28,456 nt of DNA from an uncultured Eubacterium sp. Lineage in GTDB: Bacteria; Bacillota; Clostridia; Peptostreptococcales; Anaerovoracaceae. The translations under genes were made by a program, and so were the position numbers. A model generated the notes under the pieces. That model had not been told where the DNA came from. It ran no database searches and saw only the letters and a program-made list of their open reading frames with translations. Where the stretch lies: assembly GCA_902495595.1 (NCBI GenBank), contig CABUXV010000030.1:1-28456 (forward strand). Direction: 5' to 3'. Of this stretch, positions 1 to 8,046 are shown in pieces (position 1 is the stretch's first letter; the number at the start of each line of letters is the position of its first letter).

Positions 1-181
1 TCAAATATTCAATGACCTGTTCCAATCCTGCCATTACAGCATAACCGCCATTATCCGGAATCCTCCTGAAAAACATATCAAAATATGCCGTATCTTCTGC
101 CATATCGGTACAAAAATAGCCATTTGCCATAGTTATTTCATAAAAATCAGTCAGCATTGTCAGGTTCAATCGCTCTATCAT
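1..181 (-). CDS. pncB: Nicotinate phosphoribosyltransferase, N-terminal part (runs off the window)
   Basis: The 60 visible codons read MIERLNLTMLTDFYEITMAN and then continue with NGYF, FDMFFRRIPDNGG and MAGLEQVIEYL. These are the characteristic opening motifs of nicotinate phosphoribosyltransferase, which joins nicotinate and PRPP to form nicotinate mononucleotide in the NAD salvage (Preiss-Handler) pathway in the cytoplasm. The start is placed at the ATG at 181-179 because a GGAGG at 195-191 sits 9 nt upstream. A later in-frame ATG at 157 lacks such a site. The first 35 bp overlap the end of the upstream EamA transporter gene, so the two are translationally linked in the uvrB-uvrA-EamA-pncB operon. 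The C-terminal majority of the enzyme lies outside the window, so catalytic completeness cannot be judged. Confidence 0.85.
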   Translation of the reverse strand, partial: MIERLNLTMLTDFYEITMANGYFCTDMAEDTAYFDMFFRRIPDNGGYAVMAGLEQVIEYL

Positions 182-1070
182 TTAACCGTTCCTCCATCTT
201 ACCTTTCTCCGCAATTACAATACAAGAAGAAACTATTACTATAATTCCTCCTAAAATCTGCAGCAAACCAATAGCTTCACCTAAAAATATCCAGCCGAAA
301 ACCGTTGCCGTCACCGGCAGAAAATTGGAAAACATTGCGGAAATAGTCGGACCCAAAGTCTTAAGTCCTCTTACCAATATTAAAAATCCCATCCCGGCGC
401 TTCCGAGACCAAGATATATTATACCACCTATAACCTTTGGTGTAAAAGCATGAATTGAAGGCATTGTATAAAGAGCATACGGCATTATTATCAATACAGT
501 ACAAAAAAGCTGATTAAATGCCATCGTAACTCCTGTATAATGCTGACTTACGGAAGCAGTTATAAAATTGTATATGTTCCATGATATAACAGCTCCAAAG
601 GCGAGCAAATAACCTATAATCCTGCCGCTGAAAAGCTCTGCAAAATCAGCACCGATTACTACGGCCACCCCTCCTATACACATCATTATTCCAAGCGCCA
701 TCTTAATAGAAAATTTCTTCTTATATATAATGCGTTCGGCTATTATCGATACTGCGGGCACAAACGCCAATATTATGGTTATCAATGAAACCGGTATATA
801 ATCCATCGCAGTATATTCACATGTAAAATAAAGTATTTCCCCGGTAAGAGAACATAATATAAAAAAAGGGATATCCTTTTTTCTTACAATTGATTTTCTG
901 TCCTGATTAAGTTTTACTATCAATACGAGTACGAGTCCTGTTAAATATTTAAGAAACAGAAGATTCATAGGCTCCAAAACCCTCAATGCCTCTTTTGCAA
1001 AAACATAATCCAGCCCCCATAAACATACAAGACCGCACATAAGCAAAAAAGCTATTTTTTTCTCGTTCAA
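147..1070 (-). CDS. EamA-family (DMT superfamily) membrane transporter
   Basis: A 307-residue, very hydrophobic protein with about ten predicted membrane segments arranged as two EamA repeats. The first begins at the N-terminus (CGLVCLWGLDYVFAKEALR) and the second near residue 150 (GRIIGYLLAFGAVISWNIYNF). Length and layout match drug/metabolite transporters of the EamA type, which export metabolites or amino acids across the cytoplasmic membrane. Substrate cannot be read from the sequence. The start codon is TTG at 1070, supported by AGGTGG 7 nt upstream. It follows uvrA by 29 bp and overlaps the next gene, pncB, by 35 bp, so it is probably the third gene of the uvrB operon. The hydrophilic tail (KGKMEERLNDRAIEPDNAD) also encodes the pncB start region. 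Confidence 0.85.
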   Translation of the reverse strand: MNEKKIAFLLMCGLVCLWGLDYVFAKEALRVLEPMNLLFLKYLTGLVLVLIVKLNQDRKSIVRKKDIPFFILCSLTGEILYFTCEYTAMDYIPVSLITIILAFVPAVSIIAERIIYKKKFSIKMALGIMMCIGGVAVVIGADFAELFSGRIIGYLLAFGAVISWNIYNFITASVSQHYTGVTMAFNQLFCTVLIIMPYALYTMPSIHAFTPKVIGGIIYLGLGSAGMGFLILVRGLKTLGPTISAMFSNFLPVTATVFGWIFLGEAIGLLQILGGIIVIVSSCIVIAEKGKMEERLNDRAIEPDNAD

Positions 1071-1099
1071 AATTTGACCACCTGATTTCTTCCTGCATA

Positions 1100-3934
1100 T
1101 TATTTCAGCATCTTTTTCAAAAATTGTCCCGTGTATGATTCTTTTACTTCAGAAACCTGTTCCGGAGTTCCCTCCGCAACTATCTGTCCCCCTCTGAATC
1201 CGCCATCCGGTCCTAAATCTATTATATGGTCCGCTCTCTTTATAACGTCAAGATTATGTTCTATAACCACTACCGTATTGCCGGCATCAACCAGTTTATC
1301 AAGTACGGATATAAGTTTGTCCACATCTGCAAAGTGAAGTCCGGTTGTCGGTTCATCCAGTATATAAAGGGTTTTTCCAGTGCTTTTTTTTGAAAGCTCC
1401 GATGCCAGCTTTATTCTCTGCGCTTCTCCTCCGGAAAGCTGAGTACTTGGCTGTCCCAGTTTTATATAACCGAGTCCCACTTCAAGCAAAGTATTAAGCT
1501 GTCTTGATATAGTCGGTATATTTTGGAAAAATTCCGCCGCTTCTTCTACATTCATATCCAATACATCAAAAATACTTTTGCCTTTATACTTAACTTCCAG
1601 CGTTTCCCTGTTATATCTTTTTCCTTTGCACACTTCACAAGGAACGTAAACATCGGGAAGAAAATGCATTTCTATTTTGATTATACCATCTCCATTGCAG
1701 GCTTCACATCTTCCGCCCTTTACATTGAAACTGAATCGTCCTTTTCCATATCCTCTGAGCTTCGCTTCGGGAAGCTGTGAAAATAAATCACGTATATGGG
1801 TAAATACTCCTGTATAAGTAGCCGGGTTAGACCGGGGCGTTCTTCCTATAGGCGCCTGATTTATATCTATTATCTTGTCTATATGCTGTATTCCGTTAAT
1901 TCTCTTGTATTTTCCGGGTTTATCTTTGCTTCCGTACATTTCAGCAGCTATAGCTTTATATAAAATTTCATTTATTAGGCTGCTTTTCCCTGAGCCTGAA
2001 ACTCCTGTTACGCAAACCATCTTACCTAAAGGTATTTTAACATCTATCCCTTTAAGGTTATTTTCCGCAGCCCCTTTTATTTCCAGTTTTTTGCCGTTGC
2101 CTTTACGTCTCTCCGTTGGAATTTCAATTTTCTTTCTCCCGCTAAGATATTGACCTGTAATTGATTCCGGACAGTTCTTTATATCTTCCACATTTCCCTG
2201 GGCAACCAAATATCCCCCGTTAATTCCTGCTTCCGGACCTATATCCACTATATGGTCAGCTGCATACATCGTATCTTCGTCATGTTCTACAACTACGAGT
2301 GTATTCCCTATATCCGTCAGCCTTCTTAAAGCTCCCAGCAGTTTTTCATTATCTTTTTGATGCAGTCCGATACTTGGTTCATCAAGAATATACAAAACTC
2401 CCACAAGACCGGAACCAATTTGCGTAGCCAGTCTTATACGCTGAGATTCTCCTCCTGATAATGTCGCTGACGCTCTCGATAAAGTAAGATAATCAAGACC
2501 AACATTAGCTAAAAATGTAAGCCGCCCTTTTATCTCTTTTATTATTTCCTCCGCAATGGTTCTGTGAGTAGGCGAAAGTTCCAGTTTTTCAACAAACTCT
2601 ATAGCATCGGCAACCGACATATCACAAAATTCCATTATATTTTTGCCGCCTACGGTAACTGCCAGCAATTCGGGTTTTAATTTATTTCCCTTACATACAG
2701 GACATTGAGCTATGCGCATATATTTTTCCATTTTTTCCTTAATCCATTCGGACTGAGTTTCCCTGTATCTTCTTTCTAAATTATTTATTATACCTTCAAA
2801 TGTGTGATTTCTGTTCTGAGTCTCCCCATTTCTGTTTGTGTATACGTATTTGAGTTTCTCTTCACCTGTTCCGTAAAGCAGAACCTGTTTAAATTTCTTA
2901 GGCAAATCCTTATATGGCGTATCCATATCCGCATTGTATTTTTCAGCCAATGCTCTTATAACCTGCCAATAATAACTTGTATGCTCCATAGTTGCAAATA
3001 CATTTATCAAACATTTTTCATTTATGCTTTTATCCTGGTCAGGAATTATTAAATCCGGATCTATACTCTGAATAAATCCAAGGCCATTACACTGCGGACA
3101 AGCCCCCATCGGATTGTTAAAAGAAAACATCCTTGGCTCCAGCTCTTCTATACTGACTCCATGGTCAGGACAAGCCAAACTTGTACTGAAAGTTTTCTCC
3201 TGCACGACTCCGTCCTTATCTGCTATAACCTGAATAAGACCGTCTCCATGACTTACAGCAAGTTCACATGCCTCAGAAAGTCTTCCCTGAATACCATCTT
3301 TAACTTTTATACGGTCCACAACTATTTCTATTGTATGCTTAAAAGTTTTTTCAAGTTTTATCTCGTCTTCTCCGAGAATTTTCATCTCACCGTCTACCCG
3401 TACACGCGTAAACCCTTCTTTTTGGATTCTTTCCAATATTTTATCATGCTGTCCTTTTCTTTGACGTATGACAGGCGCAAGAACAGTTAGCTTTGTTCCT
3501 TCACCCTCCATAATCAGAAGCTCAACTATCTGGTCAATGGACTGACTGGAAATTTCTCTTCCGCATACAGGACAGTGGGGTATCCCTACTCTGGCATACA
3601 TAAGCCTCAGATAATCATATATTTCAGTCACCGTTCCCACTGTGGAACGCGGATTTTTATTTGTGGTTTTCTGATCTATTGATATAGCCGGAGACAAACC
3701 CTCTATGTATTCCACATTCGGCTTTTCCATCTGGCCCAAAAACTGTCTTGCGTATGAAGATAAACTCTCCATATATTTTCTCTGCCCTTCAGCATATATG
3801 GTATCAAAAGCCAACGAAGACTTTCCCGACCCTGATAATCCTGTAAGTACCACAAGCTGATCCCTTGGAATAGTCACATCTATACCTTTTAAATTATTTT
3901 CCTTTGCTCCTTTTATTACGATATCTTTTGCCAT
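1100..3934 (-). CDS. uvrA: Excinuclease ABC subunit A
   Basis: A 944-residue UvrA of normal length. It is the ATP-driven damage-recognition subunit of nucleotide excision repair, acting as a dimer and loading UvrB onto damaged DNA. Two ABC ATPase modules are visible. The first Walker A is GLSGSGKS at residues 32-39 and the second is GVSGSGKS near 642. ABC signatures are LSGGESQRIRLA near 490 and LSGGEAQRIKLA near 830. Zinc-binding cysteine pairs are present: CPVCG near 121, CPQC near 282, CPVC near 412, and the C-terminal finger CEACNGDG...CEVCKGKRY at about 740-766. The ATG at 3934 follows AGAGGAAGAGG. The gene lies 108 bp downstream of uvrB in the same direction, the usual arrangement in Firmicutes. 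No anomaly is seen. Confidence 0.98.
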   Translation of the reverse strand: MAKDIVIKGAKENNLKGIDVTIPRDQLVVLTGLSGSGKSSLAFDTIYAEGQRKYMESLSSYARQFLGQMEKPNVEYIEGLSPAISIDQKTTNKNPRSTVGTVTEIYDYLRLMYARVGIPHCPVCGREISSQSIDQIVELLIMEGEGTKLTVLAPVIRQRKGQHDKILERIQKEGFTRVRVDGEMKILGEDEIKLEKTFKHTIEIVVDRIKVKDGIQGRLSEACELAVSHGDGLIQVIADKDGVVQEKTFSTSLACPDHGVSIEELEPRMFSFNNPMGACPQCNGLGFIQSIDPDLIIPDQDKSINEKCLINVFATMEHTSYYWQVIRALAEKYNADMDTPYKDLPKKFKQVLLYGTGEEKLKYVYTNRNGETQNRNHTFEGIINNLERRYRETQSEWIKEKMEKYMRIAQCPVCKGNKLKPELLAVTVGGKNIMEFCDMSVADAIEFVEKLELSPTHRTIAEEIIKEIKGRLTFLANVGLDYLTLSRASATLSGGESQRIRLATQIGSGLVGVLYILDEPSIGLHQKDNEKLLGALRRLTDIGNTLVVVEHDEDTMYAADHIVDIGPEAGINGGYLVAQGNVEDIKNCPESITGQYLSGRKKIEIPTERRKGNGKKLEIKGAAENNLKGIDVKIPLGKMVCVTGVSGSGKSSLINEILYKAIAAEMYGSKDKPGKYKRINGIQHIDKIIDINQAPIGRTPRSNPATYTGVFTHIRDLFSQLPEAKLRGYGKGRFSFNVKGGRCEACNGDGIIKIEMHFLPDVYVPCEVCKGKRYNRETLEVKYKGKSIFDVLDMNVEEAAEFFQNIPTISRQLNTLLEVGLGYIKLGQPSTQLSGGEAQRIKLASELSKKSTGKTLYILDEPTTGLHFADVDKLISVLDKLVDAGNTVVVIEHNLDVIKRADHIIDLGPDGGFRGGQIVAEGTPEQVSEVKESYTGQFLKKMLK

Positions 3935-4042
3935 TTTCCTCTTCCTCTTTTAACGATAAAATCTTTACCGTTTTTTACGGTATTAAACTATATCGCTGTT
4001 TTTATCTAAAATAAATGTATATTTAAAGCAGAATTAATATTT

Positions 4043-6016
4043 TTATAGTCTCGATTTATATTCGAACACCATATCACGCAGCTGGGCAGCACGCTCAAAC
4101 TGCAAATCTGAGGCTGCCTGTTTCATTTCCTTTTCAAGTTTTCCTACGTAATCTTTAAGTTCTTTCTTCGTAAGCTCAAGCGGATTCTTTCCATTATATT
4201 TTCCTTCCTCTTCAGCCACTTTAGTTGCCTCTATTACACTTCTTACCGCTTTTTTAACACTCTTAGGAGTTATCCCGTTTACCCTATTATATTCATTCTG
4301 TATCTTACGTCTTCTTTCGGTTTCATCCATCGCGGCTTTCATTGCCCTGCTTATTCCGTCGCAGTACATAATTACTTTACTGTCTGCATTTCTCGCCGCT
4401 CTGCCTATTGTCTGAATAAGAGATGTCTCAGTTCTTAAAAAACCTTCCTTATCTGCATCAAGTATGGCAACAAGAGAAACCTCAGGAATATCGAGCCCCT
4501 CTCTTAAAAGGTTTATTCCTACAAGAACATCAAATACTCCCAGCCTCAAATCTCTGAGAATTTCCATCCTTTCAAGAGTATCTATCTCCGAATGAAGATA
4601 CCTTACCTTTATTCCCACATTTTTCAAATAGTCGGTAAGGCTTTCCGCCATCTTCTTTGTAAGCGTGGTAATCAGAACCCTTTCCTCTCTCTCTGTGACT
4701 TTGTTTATTTCACCTATGAGATGATCCATCTGTCCATCTGTCTTATGCAGTTCTATAACAGGATCCAATAGACCTGTCGGTCTTATTATCTGTTCCGCCG
4801 AAATACCTCCGCTTTCTTCCCGCTCATACTGAGCAGGTGTTGCGCTTACATACACTATTTGATTTACCAGCTGATTGAATTCTTCGAATTTCAACGGTCT
4901 GTTGTCCAGTGCCGACGGAAGCCTGAATCCGTAATCCACCAGAGACTGTTTTCTCGACCGGTCTCCTGCATACATCGCTCTAAGCTGCGGAAGCATTACA
5001 TGAGATTCATCTATTATTATAAGAAAATCATCGGGAATATAATCTATCAATGTATACGGACGCGACCCGGCTTCCAGTCCCGTAATATGCCGTGAATAGT
5101 TTTCTATCCCTTTACATGTGCCTACTTCTCTGAGCATTTCAACATCATATCTGGTTCTCTGCTCTATTCTCTGCGCCTCTATCAGCTTACCCCGGTCCTG
5201 AAACCATTTTACACGTTCTGTCAGTTCCTCATTAATGGTCTCAGCCGCCCTCTCTATGTTTTCTTTGCTTGTAACGTAATGGGATGCAGGATATATTGCA
5301 ACATGTTTTCTCAATCCCACAACTTCGCCGGTAACGGGATTTATCTCTTTTATAGATTCAACTTCATCACCAAACAGCTCTATTCTGACTGCATTCTCAG
5401 CTCCTGCCGGATACACATCTACAGTATCTCCTCTTACCCTGAAATTTCCCCTTTCCATCGCCATATCATTTCTCGTATACTGAATATCGACAAGCTTTCT
5501 CAATAACTCCTGGCGATCTTTCTCCATACCCGGACGCAGTGAAATAACCTGATTCTCATAATCTACAGGACTTCCCAGACCATATATACAGGAAACACTG
5601 GCAACTATTATTACATCACGCCTTTCAGAAAGCGCCGCAGTAGCCGAATGGCGCAGTTTCTCTATCTCGGCATTTATATCGGAATCTTTCTCAATATAAG
5701 TATCTGTAGATGCTACATATGCTTCCGGCTGATAATAGTCATAATAGCTGACGAAATATTCAACTGCGTTATCCGGAAAGAATTCTTTGAATTCTCCGTG
5801 AAGCTGAGCCGCCAGCGTCTTATTATGAGAAATCACCAGCGTAGGTTTCTGTACACGTTCAATTATATTAGCCATTGTAAAAGTCTTACCTGACCCTGTA
5901 ACGCCCATCAGCGTCTGCGCTCTTTTTCCCCGAATTATTCCATCAGCTATTTTTTCCACCGCCTGAGGCTGATCACCCATTAACTTATAATCTGAAACTA
6001 CTTTGAATTCAGGCAT
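4043..6016 (-). CDS. uvrB: Excinuclease ABC subunit B
   Basis: UvrB of 657 residues, the helicase-like subunit that verifies the lesion and recruits UvrC in nucleotide excision repair. Visible features are Walker A GVTGSGKT at 38-45, the damage-clamping beta-hairpin with YYDYYQPEAY near 88-97, a DESH box near 337, helicase motifs (TLTKKMAESL; QTIGRAARN), and a C-terminal UVR motif (LEKEMKQAASDLQFERAAQL) that binds UvrC. An in-frame ATG six codons upstream at 6034 has no ribosome-binding site. The ATG at 6016 has GGAGG 11 nt upstream and gives the usual family N-terminus (MPEFKVVSDY), so I chose it. First gene of the uvrB-uvrA-EamA-pncB operon, with a promoter at 6100-6128. Confidence 0.97.
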   Translation of the reverse strand: MPEFKVVSDYKLMGDQPQAVEKIADGIIRGKRAQTLMGVTGSGKTFTMANIIERVQKPTLVISHNKTLAAQLHGEFKEFFPDNAVEYFVSYYDYYQPEAYVASTDTYIEKDSDINAEIEKLRHSATAALSERRDVIIVASVSCIYGLGSPVDYENQVISLRPGMEKDRQELLRKLVDIQYTRNDMAMERGNFRVRGDTVDVYPAGAENAVRIELFGDEVESIKEINPVTGEVVGLRKHVAIYPASHYVTSKENIERAAETINEELTERVKWFQDRGKLIEAQRIEQRTRYDVEMLREVGTCKGIENYSRHITGLEAGSRPYTLIDYIPDDFLIIIDESHVMLPQLRAMYAGDRSRKQSLVDYGFRLPSALDNRPLKFEEFNQLVNQIVYVSATPAQYEREESGGISAEQIIRPTGLLDPVIELHKTDGQMDHLIGEINKVTEREERVLITTLTKKMAESLTDYLKNVGIKVRYLHSEIDTLERMEILRDLRLGVFDVLVGINLLREGLDIPEVSLVAILDADKEGFLRTETSLIQTIGRAARNADSKVIMYCDGISRAMKAAMDETERRRKIQNEYNRVNGITPKSVKKAVRSVIEATKVAEEEGKYNGKNPLELTKKELKDYVGKLEKEMKQAASDLQFERAAQLRDMVFEYKSRL

Positions 6017-6099
6017 TCTTCCCGATACCTCCATTTTATAAATTAAATAAAATTCACATCAATATATTTTAATTAACCCATTCTTGTTTTTCGGCTAAT

Positions 6100-6128
6100 A
6101 TTATATCATAACGAACCACCCAATGCAA
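6100..6128 (-). promoter_or_regulatory. Probable sigma-A promoter of the uvrB operon
   Basis: On the minus strand TTGCAT (6128-6123) and a perfect TATAAT (6105-6100) are separated by 17 nt, about 85 nt upstream of the uvrB start. GAAC and GTTC half-sites occur nearby (GAACAGAAC just upstream of the -35), but no properly spaced SOS-box palindrome is visible, so LexA control is not supported by inspection. Confidence 0.55.
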
Positions 6129-6316
6129 ACAAATGTTCTGTTCATGTTTTTACACTATTTAAAAATTGTCAGCGGATTTTCCATGAAAAATATTTATAAA
6201 AAACACACTTAATAAACTTCATACACAATACTATTTGATTTTATTATGCTGCAATTATTCTAACAATAATCTGCAAAATAGCAAACTAGTTTTTTCTGTA
6301 CTTTAATCCGCTAATA

Positions 6317-6325
6317 TGCTATAAT
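6317..6325 (+). promoter_or_regulatory. Extended -10 promoter of the citrate synthase gene
   Basis: TGCTATAAT lies about 47 nt upstream of the citrate synthase start. The hexamer is a perfect TATAAT preceded by the TGn extension. The -35 position 17 nt upstream (TGTACT) is poor, as is common for extended -10 promoters. Confidence 0.5.
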
Positions 6326-6371
6326 TACTTTATGTAATTTGCTTCATTGGTATACTGAAAGGGGGTCATAC

Positions 6372-7859
6372 TTGAAAATGTTAAGCAAGCTAAGATCTAA
6401 GCGAAAAGACATGAAAAAAGCCATAAGAGCTGCAGTAAAAGAAGATGTTAAACTCGGTGTACAAGCTGCACGCACACGTGAATTTTACGATAACAGCGCT
6501 GAGCTTCTGAAGAAAAACGACCATATAGACACTGAACTTTATGTTAAGAACAATGTTAAACGTGGCCTTAGAAACTCCAATGGCACAGGTGTATTAGTAG
6601 GTCTTACAAAGATTGGTGAGGTAATCGGTTACGATGTTGATGAAAACCGCAACAAAATACCCACTGAAGGAAAATTATACTACCGTGGGTACAGCATTGA
6701 AGATTTAGTCAACAACTGCGTTTCCGAAAATCGCTTCGGTTTTGAAGAAATCAGCTATCTTCTTATTTTTGGTTCCCTTCCTACAAAATCTGAATTAGAA
6801 GATTTCAAAAAACTGCTGGGAGCTAAAAGAGACCTTCCGGATGGATTTGCCCGCGACATGATTTTGACGGCACCTTCCAATAATATAATGAACAAACTTG
6901 CAAGAAGCATACTTGCTCTGTATTGCTATGATGATAATCCTGACGATACATCCATATCAAACGTACTTCGTCAGTCAATAGACCTTATGGGATATTTCCC
7001 CGCACTTATATCATATGCATATCAGGCAAAATCTTCATTTTTTGACCATAAGAGTCTTCACCTGCATAATCCTATACCTGAGCTGTCTACATCGGAGAAT
7101 ATACTCAGAATGATAAGACCTACAGGGGAATACACCGAACTGGAGGCAAGGCTCCTTGATATATCTATGATACTTCATGCAGAACACGGAGGCGGAAACA
7201 ATTCATCATTCACAACTCACCTTGTATCATCAACCGGTACAGATACATATTCTGCAATATCCGCCGCTATCGGATCACTAAAAGGTCCGCGTCACGGAGG
7301 AGCCAACATAGCCGTAATAGGAATGATGAATGATTTAAGAAAACATGTTCCTGATTTCAACAACAGAGGAAAACTTGACGATTATCTGGTAAAAGTACTG
7401 AAAAAAGAAGCTAATGACAAATCGGGACTAGTATATGGTATGGGACATGCCATATATACACTTTCCGACCCTAGAGCGAAAGTGCTGAAATCAATGGCAA
7501 AAAAATTAGCTGAAAGCAAAGACCTTATAGATGATTTTCTGCTTTGTGACTATATTGAAAAAAGAACACCGCAGCTGTACGCAGAAGTAACAGGAATTGA
7601 AAAACCTATGCCTGCAAATGTTGATTTGTATTCCGGTTTCGTATATGATGCGCTTGATATTCCTACAACTATTGCAACACCGTTGTTTGCCACAGCAAGA
7701 CTTTCAGGATGGTGCGCCCACAGAATCGAAGAAATAATAGCAGGCGGCAAGCTTATGAGACCTGCTTATAAATCTGTTATGGAACCCAGAGACTATGTAA
7801 GTATTGCAGACAGAACTTCGCAAAACTCCGGAAAAAATACAAAATCAAATAAGAAATAA
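6372..7859 (+). CDS. gltA: Citrate synthase (citrate/2-methylcitrate synthase family)
   Basis: Condenses acetyl-CoA and oxaloacetate to citrate in the cytoplasm. Here it probably feeds the oxidative branch toward 2-oxoglutarate and glutamate. Family motifs are in order: LHAEHGGGNNSSFTTH near residue 268, GPRHGGAN near 305, YGMGHAIYTLSDPRA near 355 and NVDLYSGFVYDAL near 415. These supply the two histidines and the aspartate of the active site. The start is TTG 6372, with the strong site AAAGGGGGT just upstream. ATG 6378 is an alternative, while an ATG at 6339 would lie upstream of the ribosome-binding site. At 495 residues it is longer than most clostridial homologues. It carries a lysine/arginine-rich N-terminal extension (about residues 1-30) and a polar C-terminal tail ending NTKSNKK. 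2-Methylcitrate activity cannot be excluded. Single-gene unit; transcription should end at the bidirectional terminator 8000-8032. Confidence 0.92.
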   Translation: MKMLSKLRSKRKDMKKAIRAAVKEDVKLGVQAARTREFYDNSAELLKKNDHIDTELYVKNNVKRGLRNSNGTGVLVGLTKIGEVIGYDVDENRNKIPTEGKLYYRGYSIEDLVNNCVSENRFGFEEISYLLIFGSLPTKSELEDFKKLLGAKRDLPDGFARDMILTAPSNNIMNKLARSILALYCYDDNPDDTSISNVLRQSIDLMGYFPALISYAYQAKSSFFDHKSLHLHNPIPELSTSENILRMIRPTGEYTELEARLLDISMILHAEHGGGNNSSFTTHLVSSTGTDTYSAISAAIGSLKGPRHGGANIAVIGMMNDLRKHVPDFNNRGKLDDYLVKVLKKEANDKSGLVYGMGHAIYTLSDPRAKVLKSMAKKLAESKDLIDDFLLCDYIEKRTPQLYAEVTGIEKPMPANVDLYSGFVYDALDIPTTIATPLFATARLSGWCAHRIEEIIAGGKLMRPAYKSVMEPRDYVSIADRTSQNSGKNTKSNKK

Positions 7860-7861
7860 CA

Positions 7862-8004
7862 AATAAAAATATACAGGACAGAATCAAAGACTGCTTTGTA
7901 CGCATATCTTATGCAGATGAAGCGACCTTTCGTAAAATTTTTTCTTTGATATTCCGTCTATTCCGTCAATATCGGTAAAATTGATATTGACTGCATAATA
8001 AAAA
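7862..8004 (-). repeat. Three-hairpin intergenic element, copy A (diverged)
   Basis: Read on the minus strand, this follows the T tract of the terminator downstream of the BMP lipoprotein gene. It contains hairpin I, GTCAATATC/GATATTGAC (9 bp, arms at 7965-7973 and 7983-7991); the conserved single-stranded TCAAAGAAA (7950-7942); hairpin II, ATCT/AGAT (7906-7909 and 7915-7918); and hairpin III, a bulged TGTAC/CAGTC...GATTCTG structure ending in a T-rich stretch. Over the last 46 nt about 35 positions match copy B, and the differences are mostly transitions. The same block lies antisense within the 3' untranslated region of the citrate synthase transcript. Homology to copies B and C is by hand alignment and weaker than between B and C. 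Confidence 0.6.
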
Positions 8005-8032
8005 GGAGGAGTAACAAAAACTCCTCCTTTTT
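8000..8032. terminator. Bidirectional intrinsic terminator (citrate synthase / BMP lipoprotein)
   Basis: A 13-bp perfect inverted repeat, AAAAAGGAGGAGT at 8000-8012 and its complement at 8020-8032, with a 7-nt loop. T tracts follow on both strands. It lies between the convergent citrate synthase gene (plus) and the BMP lipoprotein gene (minus) and can serve both. Confidence 0.9.
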
Positions 8033-8046
8033 ATTTTTAATTATAT

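Larger units (their letters stand above)
6017..6371. other. Divergent intergenic gap between uvrB and citrate synthase
   Basis: An AT-rich stretch of 355 bp without a convincing gene on either strand. It holds the uvrB promoter (6100-6128, minus) and the extended -10 promoter of the citrate synthase gene (6317-6325, plus). The middle, about 6135-6300, shows no terminator, riboswitch core or long repeat by eye. It is long enough to contain operators that I cannot identify. Confidence 0.6.

Noticed and set aside
3966..3982. Terminator between uvrB and uvrA (TACCGT/ACGGTA hairpin)
   Set aside because: Only 6 bp with no T tract after it on the minus strand; co-transcription of uvrB and uvrA is more likely.
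6035..6150. LexA (SOS) box upstream of uvrB
   Set aside because: GAAC and GTTC half-sites occur, but none are arranged as a palindrome with the expected 4-nt spacing.
6171..6312. Inverted repeat AGCGGATT (6171) / AATCCGCT (6305) as an operator for citrate synthase
   Set aside because: An 8-base match over a gap of this size is expected about once by chance, and the arms are 126 nt apart.
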